DNA of 46,379 nt from Pseudomonas sp. LS-2 (GTDB taxonomy: Bacteria > Pseudomonadota > Gammaproteobacteria > Pseudomonadales > Pseudomonadaceae). The DNA is taken from assembly GCF_003605735.1 (NCBI RefSeq), contig NZ_QXTJ01000034.1, forward strand, positions 59,200-105,578, given 5' to 3'. Under the pieces are notes generated by a model. It was not told the origin of the DNA and ran no database searches. It saw only the letters and a program-made list of their open reading frames with translations. Shown piece by piece: positions 16,982 to 24,412 of this stretch; position 1 is the stretch's first letter; every line of letters begins with the position of its first letter. A program made the position numbers and the translations under genes.

Positions 16982-17002
16982 CAGCCGCGACGGGCGCGGC
17001 TG
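16982..17002 (-). other. Strong hairpin in the pslB-pslD gap
   Basis: CAGCCGCG (16982-16989), loop ACGGG and CGCGGCTG (16995-17002) form a perfect 8-base GC-rich stem in the 173-base gap between the pslB stop and the pslD start. No T-run follows on the operon strand, so an ordinary terminator is unlikely. It could stabilise the upstream mRNA or cause partial polarity. In P. aeruginosa pslC sits at this position; here no coding sequence remains. Confidence 0.55.
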
Positions 17003-17021
17003 CTGCCGGTTTTGGTGGTGA

Positions 17022-18476
17022 TCAGACCTTCGGTGCATCCGGTACACGACCATAGACATCGGTGAATCGCACGATGTCGTCTTCGCCCAGGTATTCGCCG
17101 CTCTGCACTTCGATCATCACCAGGTCGATCACCCCCGGATTGACCAGACGGTGGGTATGACCGGGTTTGATGAAGGTCGATTCGTTGGTGTCGAGCATGA
17201 ACTCCCGGTCGCCGTTGGTGACCCGCGCCATGCCGCTGACCACGATCCAGTGCTCGCTGCGGTGATGGTGCATCTGCAGTGACAACGAGGCCTGAGGTTT
17301 GACCATGATGCGTTTGATCTTGAAGCGCTTGCCTTCTTCCAGCACCGTGTAAGTGCCCCAGGGGCGCGTCACGGTGTTGTGCAGCAGGTACGCCGGGTGG
17401 CCCTGACGCTTGAGCTCCTGAGCGATCACTTTGACCTCTTGAGTGCGTTCGGCATCGGCGATCAGCAAGGCGTCCGGGGTGTCGATGATGATCAGGTTGT
17501 CCAGCCCGACCCCGCCCACCAGGCGTTTCTTGGAGTCGATGTAGCAGTTGGTCACTTCATGCAGCACGACCTGGCCGTTGCACTGGTTGCCGTTCTCGTC
17601 GGCGGGGGCCAGTTCGCGAATCGCCGACCAGGAGCCGATGTCGCTCCAGCCCAGTTCGCACGGCACGACGGCGACTTTCTGCGAGCGCTCCATCAGCGCG
17701 TAATCAATGGAAATGTCCGGCGCCAGGGCGAAGGTCGTGGGGTCCAGCTCCATCTGCAGTTCGTTCTTGCCTTCCTTGCTGTTGCATTGGGTCAGGCAGT
17801 GACGCACGGCGGCGAGGACGTCCGGCGCATGGGTTTCGAGTTCCCGCAGCACCACATCGACACGCATGCAGAACATCCCGGCGCTCCACAGGTGCAGACC
17901 GCCGTTGAGGTATTCAGTGGCAGTGGCGGCATCGGGTTTCTCGACGAAGCGTGCGACCTGAAACGCGCTGTCGGTCAACGCCTGGCCTTTTTCGATATAG
18001 CCGAACCCGGTTTCGGCACGGGTCGGGATCAGACCGAATGTCACCAGCCAGCCTTCATCGGCAAGCTTTTGTGCGTCTTTGACGGCGCGGGCGAACGCTT
18101 CGACGTCATGGATCAACTGGTCGGCGGGAAGAATCAGCAGTTGTGCTTCATCGCCATGCAGCGCCTGCACATGCAGCGCGGCGGCAGCGATGGCGGGCGC
18201 GGTGTTGCGGCCGAACGGTTCGAGCAGGAAATCCAGGTGAATCCGGTTTTTGTTCAGCAGCCGATAATCATCGACGGTGCGGAAATACACTTCACGGTTG
18301 GTCACCGTCAGCAGGCTTTCCACGCCATCCAGACTGCTGGCGCGATTGAAGGTCTTTTGCAGCAGGCTCTCGCCGTCGGGCAAGCGCATGAAAGGTTTGG
18401 GCATGGCCTCACGTGAGACTGGCCACAATCGGGTGCCGGCACCGCCGGCGATAATGCAGGGAATAAGGGTGCCCAT
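17022..18476 (-). CDS. pslB: PslB-like mannose-1-phosphate guanylyltransferase / mannose-6-phosphate isomerase
   Basis: 484 aa bifunctional type II PMI-GMP. The N-terminal nucleotidyltransferase domain has the pyrophosphorylase signature AGGAGTRLWPVSREAMPKPF (from about residue 10) and the FVEKPDAATATEYL sugar-binding segment. The C-terminal cupin domain, after RPWGTYTVLEEGKRFKIKRI, has QMHHHRSEHWIVVSGMARV, the metal-binding isomerase motif. It makes GDP-mannose from fructose-6-phosphate via mannose-6-phosphate and so supplies the mannose of Psl. Its ATG overlaps the pslA stop by one base (TGATG). The same activity could also serve alginate or LPS synthesis through paralogues. Confidence 0.93.
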   Translation of the reverse strand: MGTLIPCIIAGGAGTRLWPVSREAMPKPFMRLPDGESLLQKTFNRASSLDGVESLLTVTNREVYFRTVDDYRLLNKNRIHLDFLLEPFGRNTAPAIAAAALHVQALHGDEAQLLILPADQLIHDVEAFARAVKDAQKLADEGWLVTFGLIPTRAETGFGYIEKGQALTDSAFQVARFVEKPDAATATEYLNGGLHLWSAGMFCMRVDVVLRELETHAPDVLAAVRHCLTQCNSKEGKNELQMELDPTTFALAPDISIDYALMERSQKVAVVPCELGWSDIGSWSAIRELAPADENGNQCNGQVVLHEVTNCYIDSKKRLVGGVGLDNLIIIDTPDALLIADAERTQEVKVIAQELKRQGHPAYLLHNTVTRPWGTYTVLEEGKRFKIKRIMVKPQASLSLQMHHHRSEHWIVVSGMARVTNGDREFMLDTNESTFIKPGHTHRLVNPGVIDLVMIEVQSGEYLGEDDIVRFTDVYGRVPDAPKV

Positions 18477-19912
18477 CAGTAAGCCTCGCGAGAGAAGAGC
18501 ACTGCCGGAACAGTGCGCAGAAGGATGTATAAATCGAACCAGACGGACCAGTTTTCGATGTATTCAAGATCGAATTCAACGCGCTTTTCGATCTTCTCTA
18601 CGGTATCTGTCTCACCACGAAAACCGTTTATCTGCGCCAGTCCGGTGATGCCCGGCTTGACTCGATGACGCGAGGTGTACTCCTTGACAGCTTGTTCGAA
18701 CAGAATGCCGGCGGCCTTCGTGGCCGTGGCATGTGGGCGCGGCCCCACCATTGACATGTTGCCCGCGAACACGTTGAACAATTGCGGCAGCTCATCCAGG
18801 CTGGTCTTGCGGATGAAGCGCCCGACACGGGTGACCCTGGGGTCCCCCTTCACGGTTTGTTTCTCGGCGGTGGCGTCCGCCTGGTGGGTGTGCATCGAAC
18901 GGAACTTGCACACCGTGATCAGCCGGTTGTTGTAACCGTAGCGTTTTTGCCAGAACAGCACAGGGCCGCGGGAATCCAGCTTGATCGCCAGGGCTATCGA
19001 CAGCATGACCGGCGACAGCAGCACGATCGCCAGGCTCGACAGCACCATGTCCTCGACACGCTTGAACAGCGGCGACCAGCCGCGCAGCGGTACGTCGGAG
19101 GCATTGAACATTGGCAGGCTGGCCACTTCGGTAATGCGGTTGTGCGCATGGCGAAAGGCGACCATGTCCGGCACCAGCAAGACATTCACCGGCAACCGCC
19201 GCAACTCACGGATGATGTAATCCATGCGGTTCTCTGCCGACCACGGCAGGGCCACCAATACCTGAGTGACTTTCTCCTCGCGGATCAGGACTTCCAGATC
19301 CTTGGTGTTGCCCAGCAACGGGAGATTAGCCATGGTTTTGGGCATGCGCCCGATACGGTCGTCGATGAAGCCGAGCACCCCGGAGCGGATGTCCTGATTC
19401 TGCAGCATGTATTCGGCCAGGCGCTGGCCATTTTCGGTGGCGCCGAGGATCACCGCATTCTGCAAAAAGAAGCCGCGCGCCATAAGGCGTTTGTAGATCA
19501 TCAGCAGCAACAGACGCTCGGCGCAGAACAGCGTCAGGCTGGCGACGAACCAGACCATCAGTTGTTCCTGGGAGATGAAGGCGAACAGGTCCATGGCCTT
19601 GTGCATGAACAGCAGCACACAGAAGGCCGACGACCAGACGAACAGAATCGTCTTGAAGCGGGTACGGTTTGTGAAGATGGTTTCCGAATACACGCCCAGC
19701 GCCTGGAACATCAGCACGCAGACGATACCGAACAGCACCTGCACCATGAGATAGCTATCAGGCGCGGTGGGGGTCTCGGCATTCCAGTAGGCAAGGATCA
19801 GGATGCCAGGCAGGACTGAAGTCACTCCATGGACCAGCCTGACGGCGAACAGGAAATACTCGATCAGACTGGTGCGCGTGAGCAGCAGGCTGTCGACCGG
19901 TTGCAGTCGCAT
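18476..19912 (-). CDS. pslA: PslA-like undecaprenyl-phosphate sugar phosphotransferase (WcaJ/WbaP type)
   Basis: 478 aa, equal to P. aeruginosa PslA. Four N-terminal transmembrane helices and a CoA-binding-like Rossmann domain ([20 protein letters not shown]) precede the bacterial sugar transferase domain. That domain shows [40 protein letters not shown] with the catalytic Asp-Glu pair, VGPRPHA and [19 protein letters not shown]. It loads the first sugar phosphate on the lipid carrier and starts repeat-unit assembly. It is the first gene of the operon; the start is set by GAGGTGAGGA seven bases upstream of the ATG. Confidence 0.93.
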   Translation of the reverse strand: MRLQPVDSLLLTRTSLIEYFLFAVRLVHGVTSVLPGILILAYWNAETPTAPDSYLMVQVLFGIVCVLMFQALGVYSETIFTNRTRFKTILFVWSSAFCVLLFMHKAMDLFAFISQEQLMVWFVASLTLFCAERLLLLMIYKRLMARGFFLQNAVILGATENGQRLAEYMLQNQDIRSGVLGFIDDRIGRMPKTMANLPLLGNTKDLEVLIREEKVTQVLVALPWSAENRMDYIIRELRRLPVNVLLVPDMVAFRHAHNRITEVASLPMFNASDVPLRGWSPLFKRVEDMVLSSLAIVLLSPVMLSIALAIKLDSRGPVLFWQKRYGYNNRLITVCKFRSMHTHQADATAEKQTVKGDPRVTRVGRFIRKTSLDELPQLFNVFAGNMSMVGPRPHATATKAAGILFEQAVKEYTSRHRVKPGITGLAQINGFRGETDTVEKIEKRVEFDLEYIENWSVWFDLYILLRTVPAVLFSREAY

Positions 19913-19918
19913 AAAACG

Positions 19919-19928
19919 TCCTCACCTC
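19919..19928 (-). promoter_or_regulatory. pslA ribosome-binding site with RsmA/RsmE-like GGA motif
   Basis: On the coding strand the leader reads GAGGTGAGGACGTTTT before the pslA ATG. The Shine-Dalgarno contains AGGACG, which fits the core A-N-GGA-N recognised by RsmA/RsmE. In P. aeruginosa RsmA represses psl translation by binding the pslA leader. Only the GGA core and flanking bases match here; no supporting stem-loop was confirmed. Confidence 0.4.
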
Positions 19929-19981
19929 TTCGATCCATGAATCCATGACTGACTTAACTACCCAGCACTCCAGTGATTAAA

Positions 19982-19995
19982 GTCAATATAATGAC
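19982..19995 (-). promoter_or_regulatory. FleQ box upstream of pslA
   Basis: On the pslA strand the 14 bases read GTCATTATATTGAC. They match the published FleQ consensus GTCaNTAAAtTGAC at 13 of 14 positions, counting N as a match. The site lies in a wider inverted repeat (AAAGTCA 19979-19985 and TGACTTT 19992-19998). It is about 70-83 bases before the pslA ATG and its end forms a TTGACT that could be a -35 element. FleQ with FleN represses psl and pel in P. aeruginosa, with relief or activation by c-di-GMP. Confidence 0.75.
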
Positions 19996-20379
19996 TTTTT
20001 TACAGGGTAATTCAGAATAAGCCAATTATTTGTCGATTAAGCACCCTCTGGCCCTGTATTTCAATCCCGCCGCCGAGAAAAAGTCCCATTTATTCCCGAA
20101 CGATGTAGGGCTACGCCCAAATGCAGATCAGTAAATCCCTCAAACGAGTGCTTTGATGAGTAAAGCTGATGAAACAGCAGGTGTCATGCCGAGGAGCGCA
20201 AGAGGCAGGGGCGAAACGCCTTCGCAGGGTCACTGATCAAGATTTCAGGCGAGATGGGATCCAACGGTGTCAGGCCTTTTGAGGGTTTTTGCGCTTTCAA
20301 AAATAAATGTCATCTCACGGCTTTTTCTGAACCGCCTGAGGTCAACATCTGACGAATCGCATCAGCAGAGGGAAGGAAC

Positions 20380-21288
20380 ATGACGGCGCGCAGGGCATTA
20401 TTGATTCTCCATGGTAAACAGGCGCTCAACGAGGATGTTCGCAATGCCGTGCAGCGCAAGCGCAAGCACGGATGGTCGCTGGACGTGCGATTGACCTGGG
20501 AGGCCGGAGACGCGCAACGTCTGGTGAGCGAGGCGCTGGCCGCCGGGCATACACAGATCATCGCCGGAGGGGGTGACGGTACGCTGCGGGACATCGCCGA
20601 AGCGCTGGCGCTGGCAGAGAGTGACGCCAGCCTGACCATTCTGCCGCTTGGCACGGCCAACGATTTCGCCCGGTCCGCCGGTGTGCCGCTGGAGATCGAG
20701 CGGGCCCTGGATCTATTGGACGTCCCCGCCCGAACGGTGGACATGGGCTCGGTCGACGGACAGTTGTTCCTCAACATGGCCACGGGCGGGTTCGGCAGTC
20801 AGGTCACCGCCAACACCTCCGAAGACTTGAAGAAAGTGCTGGGCGGCGCCGCCTACCTGTTCACGGGGTTGTCGCGGTTCAGCGAACTGAAAGCCGCGTA
20901 CGGCGAGTTGAGCGGCCCCGATTTCCACTGGCAAGGCGACTTGCTGGCGCTTGGCATCGGTAATGGTCGCCAGGCCGGGGGTGGTCATCCGTTATGCCCC
21001 AACGCGCTGGCGGACGATGGCTTGCTGGATATCAGCATCCTGCCGGCGCCTCAGGAAGTCGTCGGTACCCTCAAAAGCCTGCTCGAAGGCGGCCTGGGGA
21101 TCGATAACCTGTTCGTTCGCGCGCGGCTGCCGTGGGTGGAGCTCAAGTCGGCTCAGGGCCTGGACATCAACCTCGACGGCGAGCCGCTGAATGGCGACGC
21201 GTTGCGATTCGAAGCCCGGCCGAACGCCTTGCGCATCCATCTGCCAGCGCATTCGCCGCTACTGGGACAATCGAAACGGATCGGGTGA
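20380..21288 (+). CDS. YegS/diacylglycerol-kinase-family lipid kinase
   Basis: 302 aa, usual family length. The nucleotide-binding GGGDGT motif is at residues 63-68, followed by LRDIAEAL and the LPLGTANDFARSAGVP segment. LFLNMATGGFGSQVTANTSE and LLALGIGNGRQAGGGHPLCP are further DAGK_cat/YegS landmarks, and the C-terminal beta domain ends with LKSAQGLDINLDGEPLNGDA. It should phosphorylate a membrane lipid (phosphatidylglycerol or diacylglycerol-like) at the inner membrane. The ATG at 20380 has AGGGAAGGAAC before it. It is divergent from the psl operon; no functional tie is evident. Confidence 0.92.
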   Translation: MTARRALLILHGKQALNEDVRNAVQRKRKHGWSLDVRLTWEAGDAQRLVSEALAAGHTQIIAGGGDGTLRDIAEALALAESDASLTILPLGTANDFARSAGVPLEIERALDLLDVPARTVDMGSVDGQLFLNMATGGFGSQVTANTSEDLKKVLGGAAYLFTGLSRFSELKAAYGELSGPDFHWQGDLLALGIGNGRQAGGGHPLCPNALADDGLLDISILPAPQEVVGTLKSLLEGGLGIDNLFVRARLPWVELKSAQGLDINLDGEPLNGDALRFEARPNALRIHLPAHSPLLGQSKRIG

Positions 21289-21348
21289 CGCGCACAGGAA
21301 CCCGGGTCACTCACGGCGCTTACAAACGTTTGCGCGTTGCGGCGAACG

Positions 21349-22008
21349 TCAATCGTCGAGGCTGATGATCTGCTCTCTGACGCAGAACAGCACCAGGCCC
21401 GCCACGTCATAGATCTGCAGACGCTTCATGATCTGCGCGCGGTGGGTCTCGACCGTCTTGACGCTCAGGTTCAGGCCGTTGGCGATTTCCCGGGTCGATT
21501 TGCCTCGCACAATCAGCCGCAGGATCTCCAGTTGTCGTGCGGTGAGATTGTGGTTTTCTGCCGGATCGACCTTGTTCGATTGCGCACTGACCAGCGCCTG
21601 ATTGATCACCGTGTGGGCGATGGCGGGACTGAGGTAGCGTTCACCGTTACGCAGCGCCTCGAGCGCCTGTTCGATCTCGGTTCCGGTGGCGTCCTTGAGC
21701 AGATAACCATGGGCGCCGCCTTCCAGGGCCCGCATGATCAGCTGTGGCTCGGTGTGCATCGACAGGATCAGCACTTTGCTTTGGGGCAGGGCCTTGTGCA
21801 GCCGTTCGAGCGCATCCAGGCCGTTGCTGTGCTTCATTGAAATGTCGAGCAGGATGATGTCGGGCTTGAGGTCCAGGGTCATCTCCAGCAGTTGCTCGCC
21901 GTCGGCGGCTTCACCGATGACTTGATAGCCGGGGATGTCGGACACCAGCGCGCGAACCCCTGCGCGGATCAGGGCGTGGTCATCGACCAGAAGAAGATTG
22001 CAGATCAT
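21349..22008 (-). CDS. NarL/FixJ-family response regulator
   Basis: 219 aa. The receiver domain (residues 1-120) has acidic Asp9-Asp10, phospho-acceptor Asp55 in DIILLDISMKHSNG and the conserved Thr/Ser and Lys (LLKDATG) positions. A C-terminal LuxR-type HTH (about 150-215) contains LTARQLEILRLIVRGKSTRE and NLSVKTVETHRAQIMKRLQI. The start overlaps the kinase stop by four bases (ATGA, 22008-22005), so it is translationally coupled to its partner. The signal and targets are not apparent; DNA-binding activity is expected on phosphorylation. Confidence 0.93.
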   Translation of the reverse strand: MICNLLLVDDHALIRAGVRALVSDIPGYQVIGEAADGEQLLEMTLDLKPDIILLDISMKHSNGLDALERLHKALPQSKVLILSMHTEPQLIMRALEGGAHGYLLKDATGTEIEQALEALRNGERYLSPAIAHTVINQALVSAQSNKVDPAENHNLTARQLEILRLIVRGKSTREIANGLNLSVKTVETHRAQIMKRLQIYDVAGLVLFCVREQIISLDD

Positions 22009-22910
22009 GAGTGGTTGTTAATCTCGGCGCGTTCACGGGCACGGGGTGCCCAAGGGAACAGGGCTTGAATATGTGTACCACGGCCGGGCTCGCTTTCCAC
22101 GGTCAGATGTCCGCCAAGCAAGTTTGCTCGCTCCATCATTCCGGCCATGCCCCGTTGACCTTGGCGGGCCGGATCGCTGGCGGGTGAAAACCCCAGTCCG
22201 TCGTCCGACACGCTCAGCGACAGCCCTTCGGGACGGCGTTGAATGCGCACCCGCAGATTCTTCGCCTGGGCGTGACGCAGCATGTTGGTGACCGCCTCCT
22301 GCGTGATGCGAAAGGCCGCGACGGCCATTTCTTCGGGGACGCCGGCCAGGCGCTGCTGGCACTCCAGACTCCAGAGAATCGGCGTGTCGGCCAGGGTGCG
22401 CAACAGGTGCGCGCGCAGACTGGCTTCCAGGCCCAGACTCGCCAGCTGCCGGGGGTTGAGGATGGCAGAGACGTCCCGGACCTTGGCCAGCGTCTCGTCG
22501 AGAATGCTGTTGAGCATGATGCAGTGGGGGTGCAGGTCTTCCGGCGCTCGACGCTGCAACCAGTCGCTCTGCAGCTTGGCCGCTGTCAGCATCTGGCCGA
22601 TATCGTCATGCAGTTCGCGACTCAGCCGATGGCGCTCGGTTTCCTGCACCTGCAGCATGTGATCGGCCAGTTCCTGGGGCTGAAACTGGATGGTGCGATC
22701 GGGACGGCTGATGCAATACCAGATCGCCAGGAATGCCACCCCGTTGAGCAGGCCAAGTGTAAGGGGCAGGTCTGCGCCGAAGACTGACGCGACGGCATTG
22801 ATTGCAGTCGCTGCCAGACAGAGTGTCGTGAGCCATCGAATTGTTCTTTTCGAACTCGTAGGCCTTGAGGTGGAGGTCTTGTTGCTGCCATGCATAGCGG
22901 ATGAAGCCAT
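22005..22910 (-). CDS. NarX/UhpB-type sensor histidine kinase (HisKA_3)
   Basis: 301 aa. Two hydrophobic segments (about residues 26-44 and 50-66) separated by a few residues give a membrane anchor with almost no periplasmic loop. The dimerisation box ETERHRLSRELHDDIGQMLT carries the phospho-histidine His101. The HATPase domain shows EAVTNMLRHAQAKNLRV (N box), LSVSDDGLGFSP (G1) and GQRGMAGMMERANLLGG (G2). With no sizeable sensory domain it probably senses a membrane or cytoplasmic state. The start is uncertain: ATG 22910 and ATG 22895 both lack a good ribosome-binding site. It is co-transcribed with the regulator. Confidence 0.92.
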   Translation of the reverse strand: MASSAMHGSNKTSTSRPTSSKRTIRWLTTLCLAATAINAVASVFGADLPLTLGLLNGVAFLAIWYCISRPDRTIQFQPQELADHMLQVQETERHRLSRELHDDIGQMLTAAKLQSDWLQRRAPEDLHPHCIMLNSILDETLAKVRDVSAILNPRQLASLGLEASLRAHLLRTLADTPILWSLECQQRLAGVPEEMAVAAFRITQEAVTNMLRHAQAKNLRVRIQRRPEGLSLSVSDDGLGFSPASDPARQGQRGMAGMMERANLLGGHLTVESEPGRGTHIQALFPWAPRARERAEINNHS

Positions 22911-23376
22911 CGGATTAGTGTTGCGGATACCTGAGCGGGAAGTCTCAGGCCACTTAAGGCGCTCGACAGAGCGGCACGCATCTGCTCACCTTTTGCGTGT
23001 GTACAAAAACCAGGGGGTCGACTTTCAGCAAGAATAACGTGTCCGCAGACTGTCCAGTTTCATTCGCGGCGCCGATCTTACCTTAATTGCCAGCGTTATT
23101 AAGCGCCAAGTGTAAATAACCACGGCGATATATTTGTCTGAACAGTCAGGATTTATAGATGGAACCATCGTGCTAATTAGCGACGAAGTTTCCGCGTCTT
23201 GCCACATTCAAGTTTCCCAGCGCTGGAACTTGAGCCTGCCGTTTGCAAAGTTGCGATGCAACAGGCAGTGGAGGGCATGTCGTGTTTGATGACGCTCGCG
23301 TCTCAGGAGGCCGGATCTGTCGTTTTCAGGCACGTCCCTGGCGCCGATCGGAATCGGCGGGACGCAGGCGCGGGCG
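22911..23376. other. 466-base gap upstream of the sensor kinase gene
   Basis: The half nearest the kinase (about 23040-23200) is AT-rich and presumably holds its promoter, but I found no -35/-10 pair I trust. Short open frames in 23199-23440 lie mostly opposite the end of the Hpt-like gene and have no credible ribosome-binding sites. No terminator with a T-run is visible after the Hpt-like gene. Confidence 0.5.
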
Positions 23377-23880
23377 TCAGAGGGTACTGGAACGATCGGC
23401 GCGTTCGGTCTGGGCGGGTTCCGGATGGGCAAGCTTGACCGGCCATTGCACTGCGACGGGGTGGCTGCTCTCTACCTTGCCTATTCCGCAGCAGCAACCG
23501 AATTGCTCCAGCAACGCGTGTTGCTCGGTGTCATCGAGTGGCAGCAGGCCGGTGACCGGATCGATCAGCTCTACTTGCCATGAGAGAAGCGACAGACACT
23601 GACGCAAGACCACCAACGCAGTGGGCTGCAAGCGGCCGGCCGCGCTCGCGAAATAGAGCAGGTAGCGCAATTGCCGGGCGAGTCCGGCGACCGGTTTCAC
23701 AGAGGCGGCATCCGCCATGCCGGCGATCCGTTGCAAGGTTGCGAGCAGACATTCGATGGCGTCCTTGTCATCGCTGATCAGTTCCAGATGACTCAGACAT
23801 TCTTCCGCGCGGGTCACGAGATGTTCGGTGTCACTGAGAAAATCACCGTGCAGCTGATGCCATTCATTGCCGTTCAGCAT
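23377..23880 (-). CDS. Small Hpt-like helical protein lacking the phospho-histidine
   Basis: 167 aa, predicted mostly alpha-helical in the first ~125 residues, with a loose Pro/Glu-rich tail. The stretch ECLLATLQRIAGMADAASVK followed by GLARQLRYLL has the spacing of an Hpt/CheA-P1 domain (there LFRAxHxLKGxA...L...H.LE.LL). The residue at the histidine position is Gln (LQRIAG), so it could not accept phosphate there. GGAG lies six bases before the ATG. It sits between the NarL-type pair and the divergent cheV, which suggests a role in signalling or chemotaxis. The Hpt link is my reading of a weak pattern; it may be an unrelated helical protein. Confidence 0.65.
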   Translation of the reverse strand: MLNGNEWHQLHGDFLSDTEHLVTRAEECLSHLELISDDKDAIECLLATLQRIAGMADAASVKPVAGLARQLRYLLYFASAAGRLQPTALVVLRQCLSLLSWQVELIDPVTGLLPLDDTEQHALLEQFGCCCGIGKVESSHPVAVQWPVKLAHPEPAQTERADRSSTL

Positions 23881-24122
23881 GTGAAATCTCCACTCTTCAT
23901 GGATTTCAATCCAAGGTCGCAGGGGGCGAGTGGCCCGAAGTTAATGTCGAGGGCAATGAAAAGTCTGTAGGGCGTTTCTGATTGTTGTGATTCGGTTGCT
24001 GCCGACGAGACATGGTCGTGCGTAATGACCGTCACAGTGTGCAGATAGCCGTCCATCTTCACTGGTTTGACGGGGGGATCGGGGGATTCCACGAGCGCGA
24101 CCACGTAACTGACTCCATTCAT
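23874..24122 (-). CDS. Possible small ORF coupled to the Hpt-like gene
   Basis: 82 codons, starting MNGVSYVVALVES. The stop overlaps the start of the Hpt-like gene by seven bases (ATGCTGA, 23880-23874), a layout typical of coupled genes. Against it: no clear Shine-Dalgarno before 24122, and no domain or membrane segment is recognised. It may simply be open leader sequence of the downstream gene. Confidence 0.3.
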   Translation of the reverse strand: MNGVSYVVALVESPDPPVKPVKMDGYLHTVTVITHDHVSSAATESQQSETPYRLFIALDINFGPLAPCDLGLKSMKSGDFTC

Positions 24123-24190
24123 TCAATGAGAATGGCGTCACATTAATGGCAATTAGAAACCGCGAACATCAGGTTTGCCCTGATTGTCGT

Positions 24191-24209
24191 TAGGGATTAC
24201 CCCTAGGGG
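24191..24209. promoter_or_regulatory. Overlapping palindromes TAGGG-ATTAC-CCCTA and CCCCTAGGGG
   Basis: TAGGG (24191-24195) and CCCTA (24201-24205) form an inverted repeat, and CCCCTAGGGG (24200-24209) is a perfect 10-base palindrome. The TACCCCT half resembles the heptamer bound by NarL-type regulators. The site lies about 70 bases before the small minus-strand ORF and 150 bases before the cheV promoter, in an otherwise empty 290-base gap. It may be an operator for either side. The regulator is unknown. Confidence 0.4.
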
Positions 24210-24342
24210 GCAGGCTAAGTCACTTCACATGAGCAGGCATGGCGTCACTGTCCGCCCGCTATCTCAGTGTTTCGGGATACCCGGCAGTAAATCATGATGT
24301 TAATGTGATATCAATTATGCCGCGAGGCATTTTAATCGACAT

Positions 24343-24369
24343 TAAGGTCTGCAACGGCGCTGCCGATAA
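24343..24369 (+). promoter_or_regulatory. FliA (sigma-28) promoter of cheV
   Basis: TAAG at 24343-24346, a 15-base spacer and GCCGATAA at 24362-24369. The flagellar sigma consensus is TAAA-N15-GCCGATAA, so the -10 is perfect, the spacing exact and the -35 differs at one base. It lies 43 bases before the cheV ATG at 24413, with CAGGAG as ribosome-binding site in between. This fits FliA-dependent expression of chemotaxis genes in pseudomonads. Confidence 0.8.
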
Positions 24370-24412
24370 CGGGTAGGCGGACTTACTTGAAACCCTGCTC
24401 CAGGAGCAACAG

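Larger units (their letters stand above)
19913..20379. other. 467-base divergent intergenic region between pslA and the lipid kinase
   Basis: AT-richer than its surroundings. On the pslA side it holds the FleQ box and leader described separately; a TTGACT at 19981-19986 (minus strand) has no convincing -10 at 16-18 bases. On the kinase side GGGAAGGAAC just before 20380 is a clear ribosome-binding site. Small inverted repeats (GGGC-TAC-GCCC at 20108-20118 and GCGAA-ACGCC-TTCGC near 20211-20225) are present but too short to call. No open frame in it looks like a gene. Confidence 0.6.
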
